Origin: Micrasema longulum
Lineage: Eukaryota > Arthropoda > Insecta > Trichoptera > Brachycentridae
Length of the DNA: 64,000 nucleotides
Direction of reading: 5' to 3'
Assembly: GCA_022494885.1 (NCBI GenBank)
Contig: JAGVSM010001128.1
Location: 1 to 64,000 of the forward strand
In this document: in pieces, positions 24,701 through 32,079 of the stretch
How the letters are laid out: each line of letters begins with the position of its first letter
How positions within the stretch are numbered: the stretch's first letter is position 1
Program-made: the position numbers and the translations under genes
Notes under the pieces: generated by a model
The model's database searches: none
What the model was told of the DNA's origin: nothing
What the model saw: only the letters and a program-made list of their open reading frames with translations

Positions 24701-25014
24701 CCGAATAGTCTCTTTACATTATAATATTAACAAAAATGGCAAATGTAAGACCTAATTACCAAGAATCACGTATTAAATAAAATAATATCAATGAATTTAC
24801 TTACAAAGTTGAAATCCAGCACTTTAAGCACCCACAGAGTAAGCGCCAAGTTGATAATCATCATGATCATGAGGCCAACTATCAAAGTGTATAAACATCT
24901 CTTCCTCCAGCCATATATTCCGACTGAGATGCTATACCTCTTTTGGGATTGGTGATTGGATTCTATCTTCTTCACGTGATTTATTGGGTTAAATTTCGGT
25001 TCGTTGTATGGCAT
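12543..25014 (-). CDS. Scgdelta: Delta/gamma-type sarcoglycan, whole gene (five coding exons)
   Basis: The product is a sarcoglycan, a subunit of the dystrophin-associated complex in the muscle plasma membrane that helps link cytoskeleton to extracellular matrix. Joining 25014-24805, 23851-23662, 21673-21481, 17674-17551 and 12737-12543 gives 912 nt, that is 303 residues plus TGA, with no internal stop. Every intron begins GT and ends AG, and the phases (0, 1, 2, 0) match at each junction. The protein has a cytoplasmic tail (1-40) with the hallmark GIYGWRKRCLY, a membrane segment (about 41-63), and an extracellular region with a sequon at Asn115, the motif EVVVGAE (163-169), LESPTRSLE (199-207) and four C-terminal cysteines (277, 279, 293, 302). 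Human SGCD, SGCG and SGCZ are about 290 residues, so the length fits. Insects usually have a single delta/gamma-type gene; I infer orthology to fly Scgdelta from resemblance. A non-muscle role cannot be excluded. Confidence 0.95.
13560..13925. repeat. Foldback repeat family G copy (in intron 4)
   Basis: The copy contains TCTAGGCATTGACAGGGC, TTGGCTGGTTTAAGT, CCACTTTACACA, CACCATTCTGC and CTCCCTAGGGAG. The same blocks in the same order occur at 16110, 37570, 44655, 50630, 52530, 60475 and 60985. The open frame on the minus strand here is a by-product of the repeat. It has no transposase-like feature. Confidence 0.75.
15540..15960. repeat. Repeat family D, longest copy (intron 4)
   Basis: The blocks ACGTCATTTGAAAGAAA, ATCTGCTCTACAAGA, CCTTCAAAACAGAATGTG and AAATAAAGCTGGCAA recur in the same order at 52780-53010. 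The family is noncoding and divergent between copies. Confidence 0.6.
16110..16245. repeat. Foldback repeat family G fragment
   Basis: ACTGGTTTAAGTAAGCACTT, TACACACCGTGCAACATTC and CCATATTCCCTTCTC match family G. The palindromic core is mutated (AAGCACTT in place of GTGGCCACTT). Confidence 0.65.
16425..16525. repeat. Repeat family D fragment
   Basis: TTTTCTTTTGAATGACGG, TTTTTACCATTTTTATT and GTGCTCATTTTTAAATTTGG recur near 5075-5095 and 28315-28360. Confidence 0.45.
17272..17350 (-). repeat. tRNA-like SINE head, inverted
   Basis: On the minus strand CTCGTGGTGTCATGTC resembles an A box and CCTGGGTTTGATT a B box. There is no acceptor-stem pairing. This is a degraded SINE in intron 4, close to sarcoglycan exon 4. 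Confidence 0.45.
17551..17674 (-). CDS. Scgdelta: Sarcoglycan coding exon 4
   Basis: This 124-nt exon supplies the last base of Leu198 and encodes residues 199-239. It opens with LESPTRSLE, identical in most positions to the vertebrate LESPTRSLVMEAP stretch, and ends LRLQSTAGA. The acceptor is TTCTTGCAG and the donor is GTATGT, phase 0. It is too short and lacks the ATG needed to show up as a stand-alone open frame. I found it by looking for the missing ectodomain segment between exons 3 and 5. Confidence 0.93.
17700..19160. other. Intron 3, distal part, nothing recognised
   Basis: AT-rich intronic sequence between sarcoglycan exon 4 and the LINE at 19166. Stops are frequent in all frames, and no repeat shared with the rest of the window was noticed. 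Confidence 0.5.
19166..21060 (-). mobile_element. Jockey-like LINE, 5'-truncated, with reverse-transcriptase core (intron 3)
   Basis: The minus strand holds reverse-transcriptase motif A, TVYTDFYEAFDRVCHKLL, motif B, APSGVPQSSHLGPVLF, and motif C as FLLFADNLKIY. In motif C the second catalytic aspartate has become asparagine (FADN for FADD). After stops it continues with KIEGIFYRKLSFVHYI, EALKMLGFIL and SLKILYCSLV. The 3' end is marked by a TTTATTTATTTA tract at 19166, the complement of an AATA-type tail. The element is in the same orientation as the sarcoglycan gene it sits in. Frameshifts and the FADN change show it is inactive. Confidence 0.85.
21481..21673 (-). CDS. Scgdelta: Sarcoglycan coding exon 3
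   Basis: This 193-nt exon completes Gly134 with GT and encodes residues 135-197 plus two bases of Leu198. The acceptor is TTTTAACAG and the donor GTAAGA. It contains FRVTDTRG, FSADAHEVVVGAETLRV and TPLVRASSGNQL. These align residue for residue with the central ectodomain of vertebrate delta- and gamma-sarcoglycan, where the EVVVGAE motif is nearly invariant. It is clearly richer in GC than the surrounding introns. Confidence 0.96.
22103..22330 (+). CDS. Possible nested first exon, secreted-protein-like
   Basis: I do not recognise this. It is a 75-codon open frame on the strand opposite the sarcoglycan gene, inside intron 2. A hydrophobic run CVLFLSCLPLVM (about 29-40) followed by SSQA resembles a signal peptide with a cleavage site. 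The polar stretch after it ends at a good splice donor, TTG/GTGAGT near 22317. If the first methionine is used the hydrophobic run is rather far from the N-terminus, which argues against a simple signal peptide. No partner exon was found, so this may be a chance frame. Confidence 0.2.
   Translation: MVETYTKKAGLLTSINRPSVPPCERLAFCVLFLSCLPLVMKSSQATERYHFEDRHLSHQRNYAYEENTLAIGEYH
22740..23280 (+). mobile_element. Mariner-like transposase relic (intron 2)
   Basis: The plus strand encodes TINVAYYFNVLRGVRLAY, VILLQDIARSHTGA and LEHFPYIPDMTT, then after a frameshift FDFYVFDSFKKS and a block like KFNDDTGVEAYVRNWL. These are the C-terminal half of a mariner transposase, including the second catalytic aspartate in LLQDIARSHT. 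The N-terminal DNA-binding half and terminal inverted repeats were not found. It lies opposite in direction to the sarcoglycan gene. Confidence 0.85.
23528..23570 (-). pseudogene. Degenerate partial copy of sarcoglycan exon 3 end, in intron 2
   Basis: These 43 bases resemble 21468-21510, the last 30 bases of exon 3 plus its donor, with about six differences. On the minus strand the copy reads roughly VRAFSGNKLL followed by GTAAAA in place of GTAAGA. It lies about 90 bases downstream of exon 2 in transcription order. It is too short to be a working exon and has no matching acceptor or upstream half. Confidence 0.6.
23662..23851 (-). CDS. Scgdelta: Sarcoglycan coding exon 2
   Basis: This 190-nt exon encodes residues 71-133 plus the first base of a glycine codon. 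It begins GAAGGAATG after the acceptor TTTTCCCAG and ends TTTTTAG before the donor GTAAGG. It carries EGMGQLKI at the start of the ectodomain, which matches the DGMGNLRI region of vertebrate delta-sarcoglycan. It also carries the conserved SSRNFTIN with an N-glycosylation sequon at Asn115. The apparent open frame beyond LFLG is intron read-through and ends in low-complexity sequence. Confidence 0.95.
23895..23960 (+). repeat. tRNA-like SINE, family C fragment (intron 1)
   Basis: AGCAAACTAACGGATCAGAG and GTCCGAGGTTTAAACCCC match the second half of the family C heads at 24135-24215 (inverted) and 39348-39420. Confidence 0.5.
24135..24215 (-). repeat. tRNA-derived SINE, family C (intron 1)
   Basis: On the minus strand GGTCCCGTGGTTAGTGTTGC holds an A-box-like block and GAGGTTCGAACCCCAC holds a perfect B box. 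The order is that of a tRNA, but the acceptor stem is not formed. Copies at 23895 and 39348 show it is an interspersed family. Confidence 0.65.
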
Positions 25015-25015
25015 T
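24805..25015 (-). CDS. Scgdelta: Sarcoglycan coding exon 1 (start codon, membrane segment)
   Basis: This exon encodes residues 1-70: a lysine- and histidine-rich cytoplasmic tail, the family signature GIYGWRKRCLY at 32-42, and one hydrophobic segment at about 41-63, followed by LDFNF. The ATG at 25014 is one base inside the exon, directly after a pyrimidine-rich acceptor ending CTAG (AG at 25017-25016). An upstream noncoding exon, or a longer N-terminus, is therefore implied. The donor GTAAGT follows base 24805 after a complete codon (phase 0). No upstream exon was identified in 25-64 kb. Confidence 0.93.
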
Positions 25016-25355
25016 CTAGAACAAAGAAAAATTAAAATTAAAATTTGTCTCCAGCAAAAAAATATTTAAAATATATTTTAGATCATTATTTGATGTAATT
25101 TAAAAAAAAAAAAACAGCATTTAAAATGATTTCAAAATACTAGTTTTTAATTGAGTTTAACTCTTTACCACTTCTTATTAAAATATTTGCAGATTTAATT
25201 GTATCCTACAGTAATTTTTTTTATGCAGTACAAAAAATGCTATCATAAAAAACATTTAAGTTTGTAAGTGAAAATTCTAGATGGAATTTCATTGTAATAT
25301 ATTACAGAAAAAAAAATGCGAGTGATACTTTATCCACAAATTTGAAACATTCAGT

Positions 25356-25388
25356 GACCGGTTTTATCGCTTTCGCGACATCTTCGAG
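25356..25388 (-). ncRNA. Hammerhead-like motif, decayed
   Basis: The minus strand reads CTCGAAGA, T, a stem GTCGC/GCGAT closed by GAAA, then AAAAC-CG-GUC. It differs from the core CTGANGA and GAAA by one inserted and one changed base. The order and the ending ACCGGTC match the other ribozyme-like repeats. It lies just upstream of sarcoglycan exon 1. Confidence 0.4.
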
Positions 25389-26199
25389 GCTGGCGGACAC
25401 CAAGACAAATTTATTTATACGATTTTATTTATATTTAACTCTATTTAATTTATATTTAATTATTCGATGTTACATCTGTGATAAATATATTTAATTTACA
25501 AGTGTAGATTAAATAAAAATTTATATCTACGTTTTTGCATTTAAATACGTAAATGAAGTGTTTAAATATTTTTTAAATTTGATTATTACAATGTCAACGT
25601 TGTAACTGCTTGCGAATTATGTAGATATATATTGTTAAAATATTGTCACATTTCAACATCTTTTGTACCCACAACATCTGTACACTTTCCGCCTCAGTAT
25701 CCTTTGATGACCCGCCACACCAAGACCTCGCGTCGTATATATTTTTTTGTAGAACGTGTGCCGCATTATAGACTTTATTTACACCAACCACCAGTGTTCA
25801 GCTCCAGATTGAGAGCCTGTCCTAGTGTTGGTGCCGCTTGCAATTGACCAGTCGGACCATCGCAATTCCATCAAGAACGAACCAGGTTAGTGGCATTAAT
25901 TTCTAATCCATCTTATTCGTTGGGTTTGTGATAGATTGACACTGCATACCGCATATTGAGGATATTATCTTATTATATTAAATTTAAAGTACAGTCCGCT
26001 ATGTCGTAGAAGCCCTAGGGTTTTGCCCCCGCAATTTTTCGCCCCGCATCCACGTGGGAATTCTTTTTCCACCAGTTACATTATTTAAAAGCGAAAAAAA
26101 GACTTAAAATTTAAATACAAAACAAAGTGAATACATCTTTGGTAGCATATTCAAATGTTAACTATGAAGATTGTTCAAAACTTTTAAATTTTTTTTTGT

Positions 26200-26430
26200 A
26201 GTTAAAAACTATTCGTGCAGTTCAATTGCGGAATTATCTACGGTCATTTTCAAAGATATTTCTACAATAGCTTTGTTTTAATCACGTCTGAAGAAATACA
26301 TAATTTCTCTACCTTGATATCCCCTCTAATTGTGTCTTTTTATTATTTTTTTCCTTTAAATACTAGTATCTATCATAATTATTTTTATTTATACACACAT
26401 ATTGCTAGTTCCATTTAGTATCTTTTTTGT
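26200..26430 (+). mobile_element. LINE ORF2 C-terminal tail
   Basis: The plus strand reads NCGIIYGHFQRYF, TSEEIHNFSTL and an ILE/PHE-rich end; TTAATCACGTCTGAAGAAATA matches TTAAATCACGCCTGAAGAAATA at 54256, where SLFKSRLKKY is readable. CTTTTTATTATTTTTTTCC and TACTAGTATC also recur at 54310-54350. It is the 3' end of a decayed LINE. Confidence 0.5.
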
Positions 26431-26673
26431 TTTGGCATAAATTATAAAACAAGAAAAGTAAAAATACCTTTTATTTGATTGGGCAGTTAATAATAAGCCC
26501 GCGAATGTACAAATATGAAAAAATAAATATAAATTTTTAAAAATATATTCGCTTTTAAGAAATATCTTAATATTTATATTAACTAGTATGTTACATATGT
26601 AAAACATATTTAAATAATTCACTTTGTGGTCAAACGTTTTACTAAATGTTATAAAATATTTTTACATAACCAC

Positions 26674-26836
26674 TTACTAAATTTTCTATGTCTACCAGTT
26701 TCGAGACGTACCCGTCTTTTTGTGCGACAACGATGGAAAAGGTGTATTGTGGGGTTTGCACGTTGTTTTAATTGGTGTCCTGACAAAAAGACGGGTATGT
26801 CTCCAAACCGGTAGACATAGAAAATTCGGAAAGTGG
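26674..26836. repeat. Inverted pair of decayed hammerhead-like units
   Basis: The left arm (26674-26725) and right arm (26780-26836) are inverted copies of the repeat seen at 11778. On the plus strand the right arm reads CTGACAA, AAAGACGGGTATGTCTC, CAAA, CCGGTAGACAT. On the minus strand the left arm keeps GACGGGTACGTC, GAAAC and TGGTAGACAT but has lost CTGATGA. The motifs point outward from a 54-base centre. Confidence 0.6.
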
Positions 26837-26889
26837 TCAGGTACAAATATTCAATAATATTTATCACGTAAAAGTTTATTTATTTTTAC

Positions 26890-27650
26890 ATAAACAGCAT
26901 TATTTACCTTTAACATATATTGACCATAAATATGAAAAAAAATACATATTTAAATACATAACAAAAAATGATAAAATTGCATAACTATTACAATAGTAAC
27001 AAGTAGGTAAATATACACAAACAACCAAAAATATTACCGAAAAAATACATAAACATGAAAAAGCAAAAAAGAAAAACATTATAATATTTAAAGAAAAGTT
27101 TAAGAATTGTATTGCGAGCGAAAAAAAGGAAATCAGACTCGTATTATAGCTTTCAAGTCCAGAACCAAATATATCAGCCTTGTCCTCACACTGATTACCA
27201 TATCTGTAGAGCTTAGGGAAAGACGAGTGCATGTGATAGTTGATCCTAGAACTTGCAGAACAAAAAAGAGATCTCTGGCGGGTATGTAGACCAGGTACGC
27301 GGAAACACACCAACTCCAGCAAATCTGGACAGTCGATGAATAAATTAATCACCTTATAAAGTAATATTAGGTCAGTTAGGATTCTTCTATGAGAAAGTTT
27401 TAAAAGATTTGCTAAAGATAACAATTGATTATATTTAAATAAAACAGTTGTTTGAAATTAATATATTTTAGAAATATCATCCGGACGCGCTCAAGTTAAT
27501 CAGAATTTACTTTATAATGGGGCGACCAGACTGGAGAAATATATGCTAAACGACTTTTAACCAGAGAGCAATAAAATGACATGATTGGTGTGATATTTTT
27601 AAGTTGGCGATAACCTATTTTTTTTTAACCTCTCGACTACGTAGTTTCGA
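26890..27650 (-). mobile_element. Jockey-like LINE relic, ORF2 C-terminus
   Basis: The minus strand is open for 174 codons and reads LLKLSHRRILTDLILLYKV, CPDLLELVCFRVPGLHTR and FPKLYRYGN. Upstream, across stops, a block like SPVWSPHYKVNSD-LERV precedes it. This is the usual C-terminal region of Jockey-group ORF2. The end of the frame is a phenylalanine-rich run from AT-rich 3' sequence and is not part of the protein. A short plus-strand copy of the LERV...RRILTD blocks is at 40385-40520. Confidence 0.8.
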
Positions 27651-27974
27651 GTCAAATTGCGGAGCAGTGAGTAAACCGCGGCGTAAGCAAATGAAAGAAA
27701 ACACACCAAGGAATGGTATAAAAATAGAACATTTTCAATAGTTGTTATCATTTACTATTTACAGCAACATTCCGTTGATCAGAATAATTATTTTAATATA
27801 AATATAACTACTAAGATAAAAAATTTGGTGTTAACAAAGTTGAGTCCGTTTTTTTTTAAATAAAGAGAACTCTTTTCGGAAAGAAAAAAAATACAGTAAA
27901 TAAATCAGTAATGGATTTTTCTTCATTATTTTATTAAAATAATAGTCAAAAGTTCATAATATTTAAAAAAAATA

Positions 27975-28360
27975 CGTATCGAAAATGCTCATTTTCGTCT
28001 ACTGGACTTTCTATTTTGAAGGCTTCTAATTAAATATTTGTCGTCCTCGTGGTGTAGTGGACAGCTTGCTTATCTACCATGCAAGAGGTTTTGGGTTCGA
28101 TTTCTGACATGCCAAAAAATATTAATAAAAAAAAACAAACCTTTGTACTAGAATGTAACAAACAACGATTAAGTTACGCTGCGATTGGTGTATCAATGCA
28201 GTGCCCTATGCACCATTGAGTGTGGAAACGGAATAAGTAAAAAAAGTTTTTTTTAGTAAAATAGCATATTATGTAACGTAAAAGGAAACACAATACCTCG
28301 TAAAGCTGAAAGTTTTCTTTCGAATGATTTATAACCTTTACCATTTTTTTTTTTACTTTT
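27975..28360. repeat. Repeat family D interrupted by a SINE
   Basis: The left part (27975-28035) and right part (28265-28360) match adjacent blocks of the copy at 4905-5095. The interruption is the family B SINE at 28040-28255, which therefore inserted into an existing family D copy. Confidence 0.5.
28040..28255 (+). repeat. tRNA-derived SINE, family B
   Basis: The head TCGTGGTGTAGTGGACAG and GGGTTCGATTTCTGAC is tRNA-like. The body has TACGCTGCGATTGGTGTA, CAGTGCCCTATGCACCATTG and GTGGAAACGG, which define family B across the window. Confidence 0.75.
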
Positions 28361-29721
28361 TGCTTTCATTATGAATTTGTAAAAAAACGCACACAACTTA
28401 CTTAATACAGTCAAAATTGTTTGGGCGGACTGTTTCTATGCATTTCCATAAAAAAATTCTTGTTTTAATAAACTCTTGTTTGTAATCAGTGCTTTTATTT
28501 TCCTGTAAAACACATTTTTCAGTAATAGGATAAAGTCATCGCATGATGAAGGTTGGTTCCAGCATTTAAAGCAGTAATTATAATGATGTAATAAGTTTAG
28601 CTAATATTCTTTATAAGAAGTTGCGGCGTACCGCTATGCCACGGTGCATCCATATGCTAGTGCATTACAACCAGATTCAATACCTCATTACAAATTTAAT
28701 TAAAACTCTGTGCAGCTCACAGAACCTAACAGACTTTATAATAATGTAGTTAGTAGTTTTAATCGTAATTATTAAACACGTTTTCCGTCTCGTAACCGAC
28801 GAACCGGGGTTCGTATGGTTCGTACGTTCGTAGTACGAGACTACGTATTCGTATTCGTATTTTATTTTATTCATTTCTACTTTAAAAAACGTTCAGTATA
28901 TAGAAAAATAACGATAAGAAAAATTTGTAAACAAATTTGCGAAAAAAAAAATTGCTCCGTGAGTGTAAAATGAAAGTTAGTGCAAATTTAGAACAGCTTT
29001 AATTTAAAACATTTTTGCATAAAAAAAAACGTTTCAATACCTAGTTTTTCAACAAATGTGAAATCTTCAAACTCATATTTCTAAATTACAGTGTTTGCAC
29101 ATACTACGATTTTACACTCAAGGTGCGATATTTGAAAGAGGATAAGGCTAGGCTTTGTTAATTCAATGTAAAAAATAACTTTTTTCCATCCTCTATTACA
29201 AACATCAATATCATTTAACGTCCCAAATTACCTTCTCATCCCTTAAAATCGGATTTAACAAAGCTTTTCTTTGTGCAAGCTTAAAGCTTATTTTTAGTAT
29301 TTTATTTTTAAAAATGCAAAACGTTGCGTTAACTAAAGCTTGTCCAATGCAGGACCTGGATATTTTACACAAAGTAAGGATTTTAAATTATTGAACTAGT
29401 ATTATAAAAACTGGCTAAAGTATTTTCAAAAATTCACTCCAAGTCTGTGATATAAAAACTTTTTGAGCAACCCGGGATCCTACATTTTTATGAGCACGAT
29501 TTTTTTTTTTGAACGTTCGTGAAGTCAAATAAAATGCGTGAGCTTAAATTTGACAGAACGAGTAAGATCCGCATCCAGTACTTCATTAAGCACTGAATTG
29601 TTACTCAATTTGCAGCTTATCAAATCAAATGCAATTTTGCAGTCCTGCTTTCCTTCATTCATCCACCACCACTCCTGTACAATTTCCATCTTTTCCTTCC
29701 CACTGACTCCTTATAATTATT

Positions 29722-30290
29722 ATTATGGATAACTTATATAGCGCCATTTTCGTTATATAATGCCCGAAGGGCGCTTTACAAAGTGATTATATAAAGAAAT
29801 AAATTTAATATTTAAAATTGTAATTTAAGAAAAAACAATGCACTTTGTCATCACATGCTAAGAATTAATTAAAATAATTTAGAGAACAAGTGGGTTTTAA
29901 GTTTTAACTTACTTCACGCTAACAGTTTCGCACCTCTGCTGGCAGAGCATTCCATGCCGTAGGGCCTGTGACAGCAAATGCGCGTTTGCCGAATTTAGTG
30001 CGCTGTTTGCGTATGGGTATAATAACTTTTCCTCTTGACGTAGATGTAGCTGACCTAAGCGTTAGACGTCTGACAGCTAGTTCATCTGGGAAGCAGAGTT
30101 CCCTTAGATATTCTGGAGCAGAGTTGTGCAGTGACTTATACATAAGCTAACAGAGTTTGTATTCTACCCTCAGTAGAAAAAGTAGCCAGTGTAATTACCG
30201 AAGTAGTGGAGTGAAATGATTGAACTTAGAGATTCCAAAAATAAGTCTCGCTGCAGCATTCAATACCAACTTAGCCCATATTTCTTTAAT
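29722..30290 (-). mobile_element. L2/CR1-like LINE relic, ORF2 C-terminus and 3' end
   Basis: The minus strand is open at 30143-29919 and reads MYKSLHNSAPEYLRELCF, VRRLTLRSATS, RTKFGKRAFAVTGPTAWNAL. This APEYL...GPTAWN signature marks the end of ORF2 in L2/CR1-group LINEs. The downstream block TTATATAGCGCCATTTTC plus GGGCGCTTTACAAAG at 29728-29785 is a typical 3' end for this group. A relative of that end is at 57586-57640. No reverse-transcriptase core remains. Confidence 0.85.
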
Positions 30291-30524
30291 TTTAATTTTT
30301 AAAAAAATCTTTTTATTTACATAATTCTTCTATACGTGTGATTTCATTGAACTCCTCCTAAACGACTTAACTGATTTATGTGCGGTTTTCAGAATAATGT
30401 AGTTTTTTAGGCTACGCGGTTTCGTAGATATTAAAATTTACAATCAAATTTGTAAAAAAAAGTTAGAAAAAAAAGTTAGAATTAATCTTTTTTTCGACGA
30501 GAATGCATATACAAAAAAATTGAA

Positions 30525-30705
30525 GGATATGTTTCTTTTTTGGGTGATACCGTGTGTGTTGGATTTGTTCCGACATTTCGGCTTTCATTGCAGTAGCCAT
30601 CTTTAGGGTAAACTGAGTGAAGATGGCTCCTGCAATGGTAGCCGAAAGGTCGGAACAAATCCAACACACACGGTATCACCCAAAAAAGAAACACATTGAT
30701 AACAG
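30525..30705. repeat. Foldback element with two hammerhead-like motifs (family H3)
   Basis: The ends are long inverted repeats: GGGTGATACCGTGTGTGTTG on the left and its complement on the right. Inside each arm is a ribozyme-like unit. On the minus strand at 30606-30572 it reads CTAAAGA, T, GGCT/AGCC stem, GAAA-TGTC. On the plus strand at 30617-30651 it reads GTGAAGA, T, GGCT/AGCC stem, GAAA-GGTC. Each has one changed core base, so neither looks active. Confidence 0.7.
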
Positions 30706-30959
30706 TGACCGTGAAAACCTTCGCACCTATTAAAATTGAAGGATGTTGTTTTTCTGTGTAAAATAATATTAACTGACATTTAATGCATTTTTAAAAGTCG
30801 CATTCATGAATAAAGCGCACCCATGTTAGTAAGAAGAGCCGAGTTTGATATTTGCCAAAAAAAATCCACCTTTAAAAATGAATTATTTAATGTTTTAGAA
30901 TTCAACCATTAAAAGTACATAGGTACCTACTTAAATTCAATATTTGAATACTGATAATT

Positions 30960-31470
30960 TTTAGTTTTGCAATTCAATTATAAACAAGTACCTAGTACCT
31001 CTAATGTATGGGAGCGAAGTATGGAATTGGAAAAATAATGATGAAAGTAGGTTGAATGCTGTCGAAATGCGATCCCTCAGGCGAATGTGCGGTAAAACGA
31101 TGTATGATAGGTGCACAAATGTCGAGATCCGTGAAGTGTGTAAAGCTGAGACATGCATTATTGACAGAATCAAGAAAGGGGTGCTGCGTTGGTTTGAACA
31201 TGTATAGCGAATGGACAGCGAAAGAACGGCTAAAAGGATCTACGATGCAAATGTTGATGGATGCAGAAAACGAGGAAAACCGAGAAAGACATGGCACGAT
31301 CAAGTCCATCAAATACTTGAAGATGGACATGTCAAAAGTAGGAATAATCGGCGTGCGTGCATAAGAAGATGTATGAATGTAGAGGAAGCGAGGTCTGCAT
31401 GCCAAGATAGAGTTTTATGGCGTTCTATCCTCACTGCCTACCCCTACGGGGAAACGGCGTGATGGTTTGT
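30960..31470 (+). mobile_element. RTE-like LINE relic, ORF2 C-terminus
   Basis: The plus strand reads MYGSEVWNWKNND, RLNAVEMRSLRRMCG and IIDRIKKGVLRWFEHV, then after a frameshift RIYDANVDGCRKRGKPRKTW, NRRACIRRCMNVEEAR and WRSILTAYPYG. This is the conserved tail of RTE-clade ORF2. One frameshift near 31205 breaks it, and the rest of the element is missing. Its end, CTGCCTACCCCTACGGGG, recurs inverted in the relic at 45520-46010. Confidence 0.88.
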
Positions 31471-31944
31471 TGTTGTTGTTACCTAGGTACCTACTTATCA
31501 ATGAAAATTATTTTTCCAAGCTAATAGCAGGCTAGCCAACGTTCGGGCAGGACAACGTCTGTCGGGTCTGCTAGTTTTTTTTATATATTTTAAACCATCG
31601 CGTCGTTGCTTTATTTCAGTTATAATTTAGTGAATACGTTTTATTAGATGGCAGGCCCTACTTTTTTTATATCAACATTTTTCATAATTTATATTTATAT
31701 CCATTTTACCTGAACTCTTGCATTTGTTTGTATTCTAAATAAATTATCTAGAGAGTATTTGTTAAATTGTAGGTACGCTTCAGGTATCTGACCAGGAACA
31801 TTGAAATGTTGCATCTTTGAAACTGATATATTACGTCCACTCTGCATGAAATCGAATCGAAGATATCAAATATTGTAAACGAATATAGTAACTTGTTCAG
31901 AGTGGGTGCGAAGGCTTTCACAGTCACTGTTATCAATATGTTTA

Positions 31945-32075
31945 TTTTTTGGGTGATACCATGTGTGTTGGATTTGTTCTGGCACAGTTTACCCTGAAGA
32001 TGGCTCCTGCAATGGTAGCCGAAACGTTGGAACAAATCCAACACACACGGTATCAACCAAAAAAGAAACATGTGG
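31945..32075 (+). repeat. Family H3 foldback element with intact hammerhead core
   Basis: The outer inverted repeats GTGTGTTGGATTTGTTC and GAACAAATCCAACACAC flank a single ribozyme unit; the left arm has lost its own unit. The element shares both its ends and its centre with 30525-30705. It is preceded by a GGGTGATACC and followed by its complement with one change. Confidence 0.7.
31994..32028 (+). ncRNA. Hammerhead-type ribozyme motif (CTGAAGA...GAAACGTT)
   Basis: The order is CTGAAGA, one extra T, a GGCT/AGCC stem, GAAA, then CG and UU. All invariant core bases are present. Helix III would be A-U and C-G with no loop, the palindromic ACGU form that works only as a dimer. Stem I next to the core has two strong pairs (CC/GG) and then a mismatch. 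Confidence 0.55.
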
Positions 32076-32079
32076 GTCT

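Noticed and set aside
25594..25847. A 5' exon of sarcoglycan or a gene on either strand
   Set aside because: Both strands are open for short stretches and a CAGGTTAGT donor-like site exists at about 25880 on the plus strand, but nothing links it to the gene and the strand is wrong.
26900..27130. A multi-pass membrane protein (phenylalanine-rich end of the 174-codon frame)
   Set aside because: The hydrophobic end comes from AT-rich 3' LINE sequence; the conserved part is the ORF2 C-terminus.
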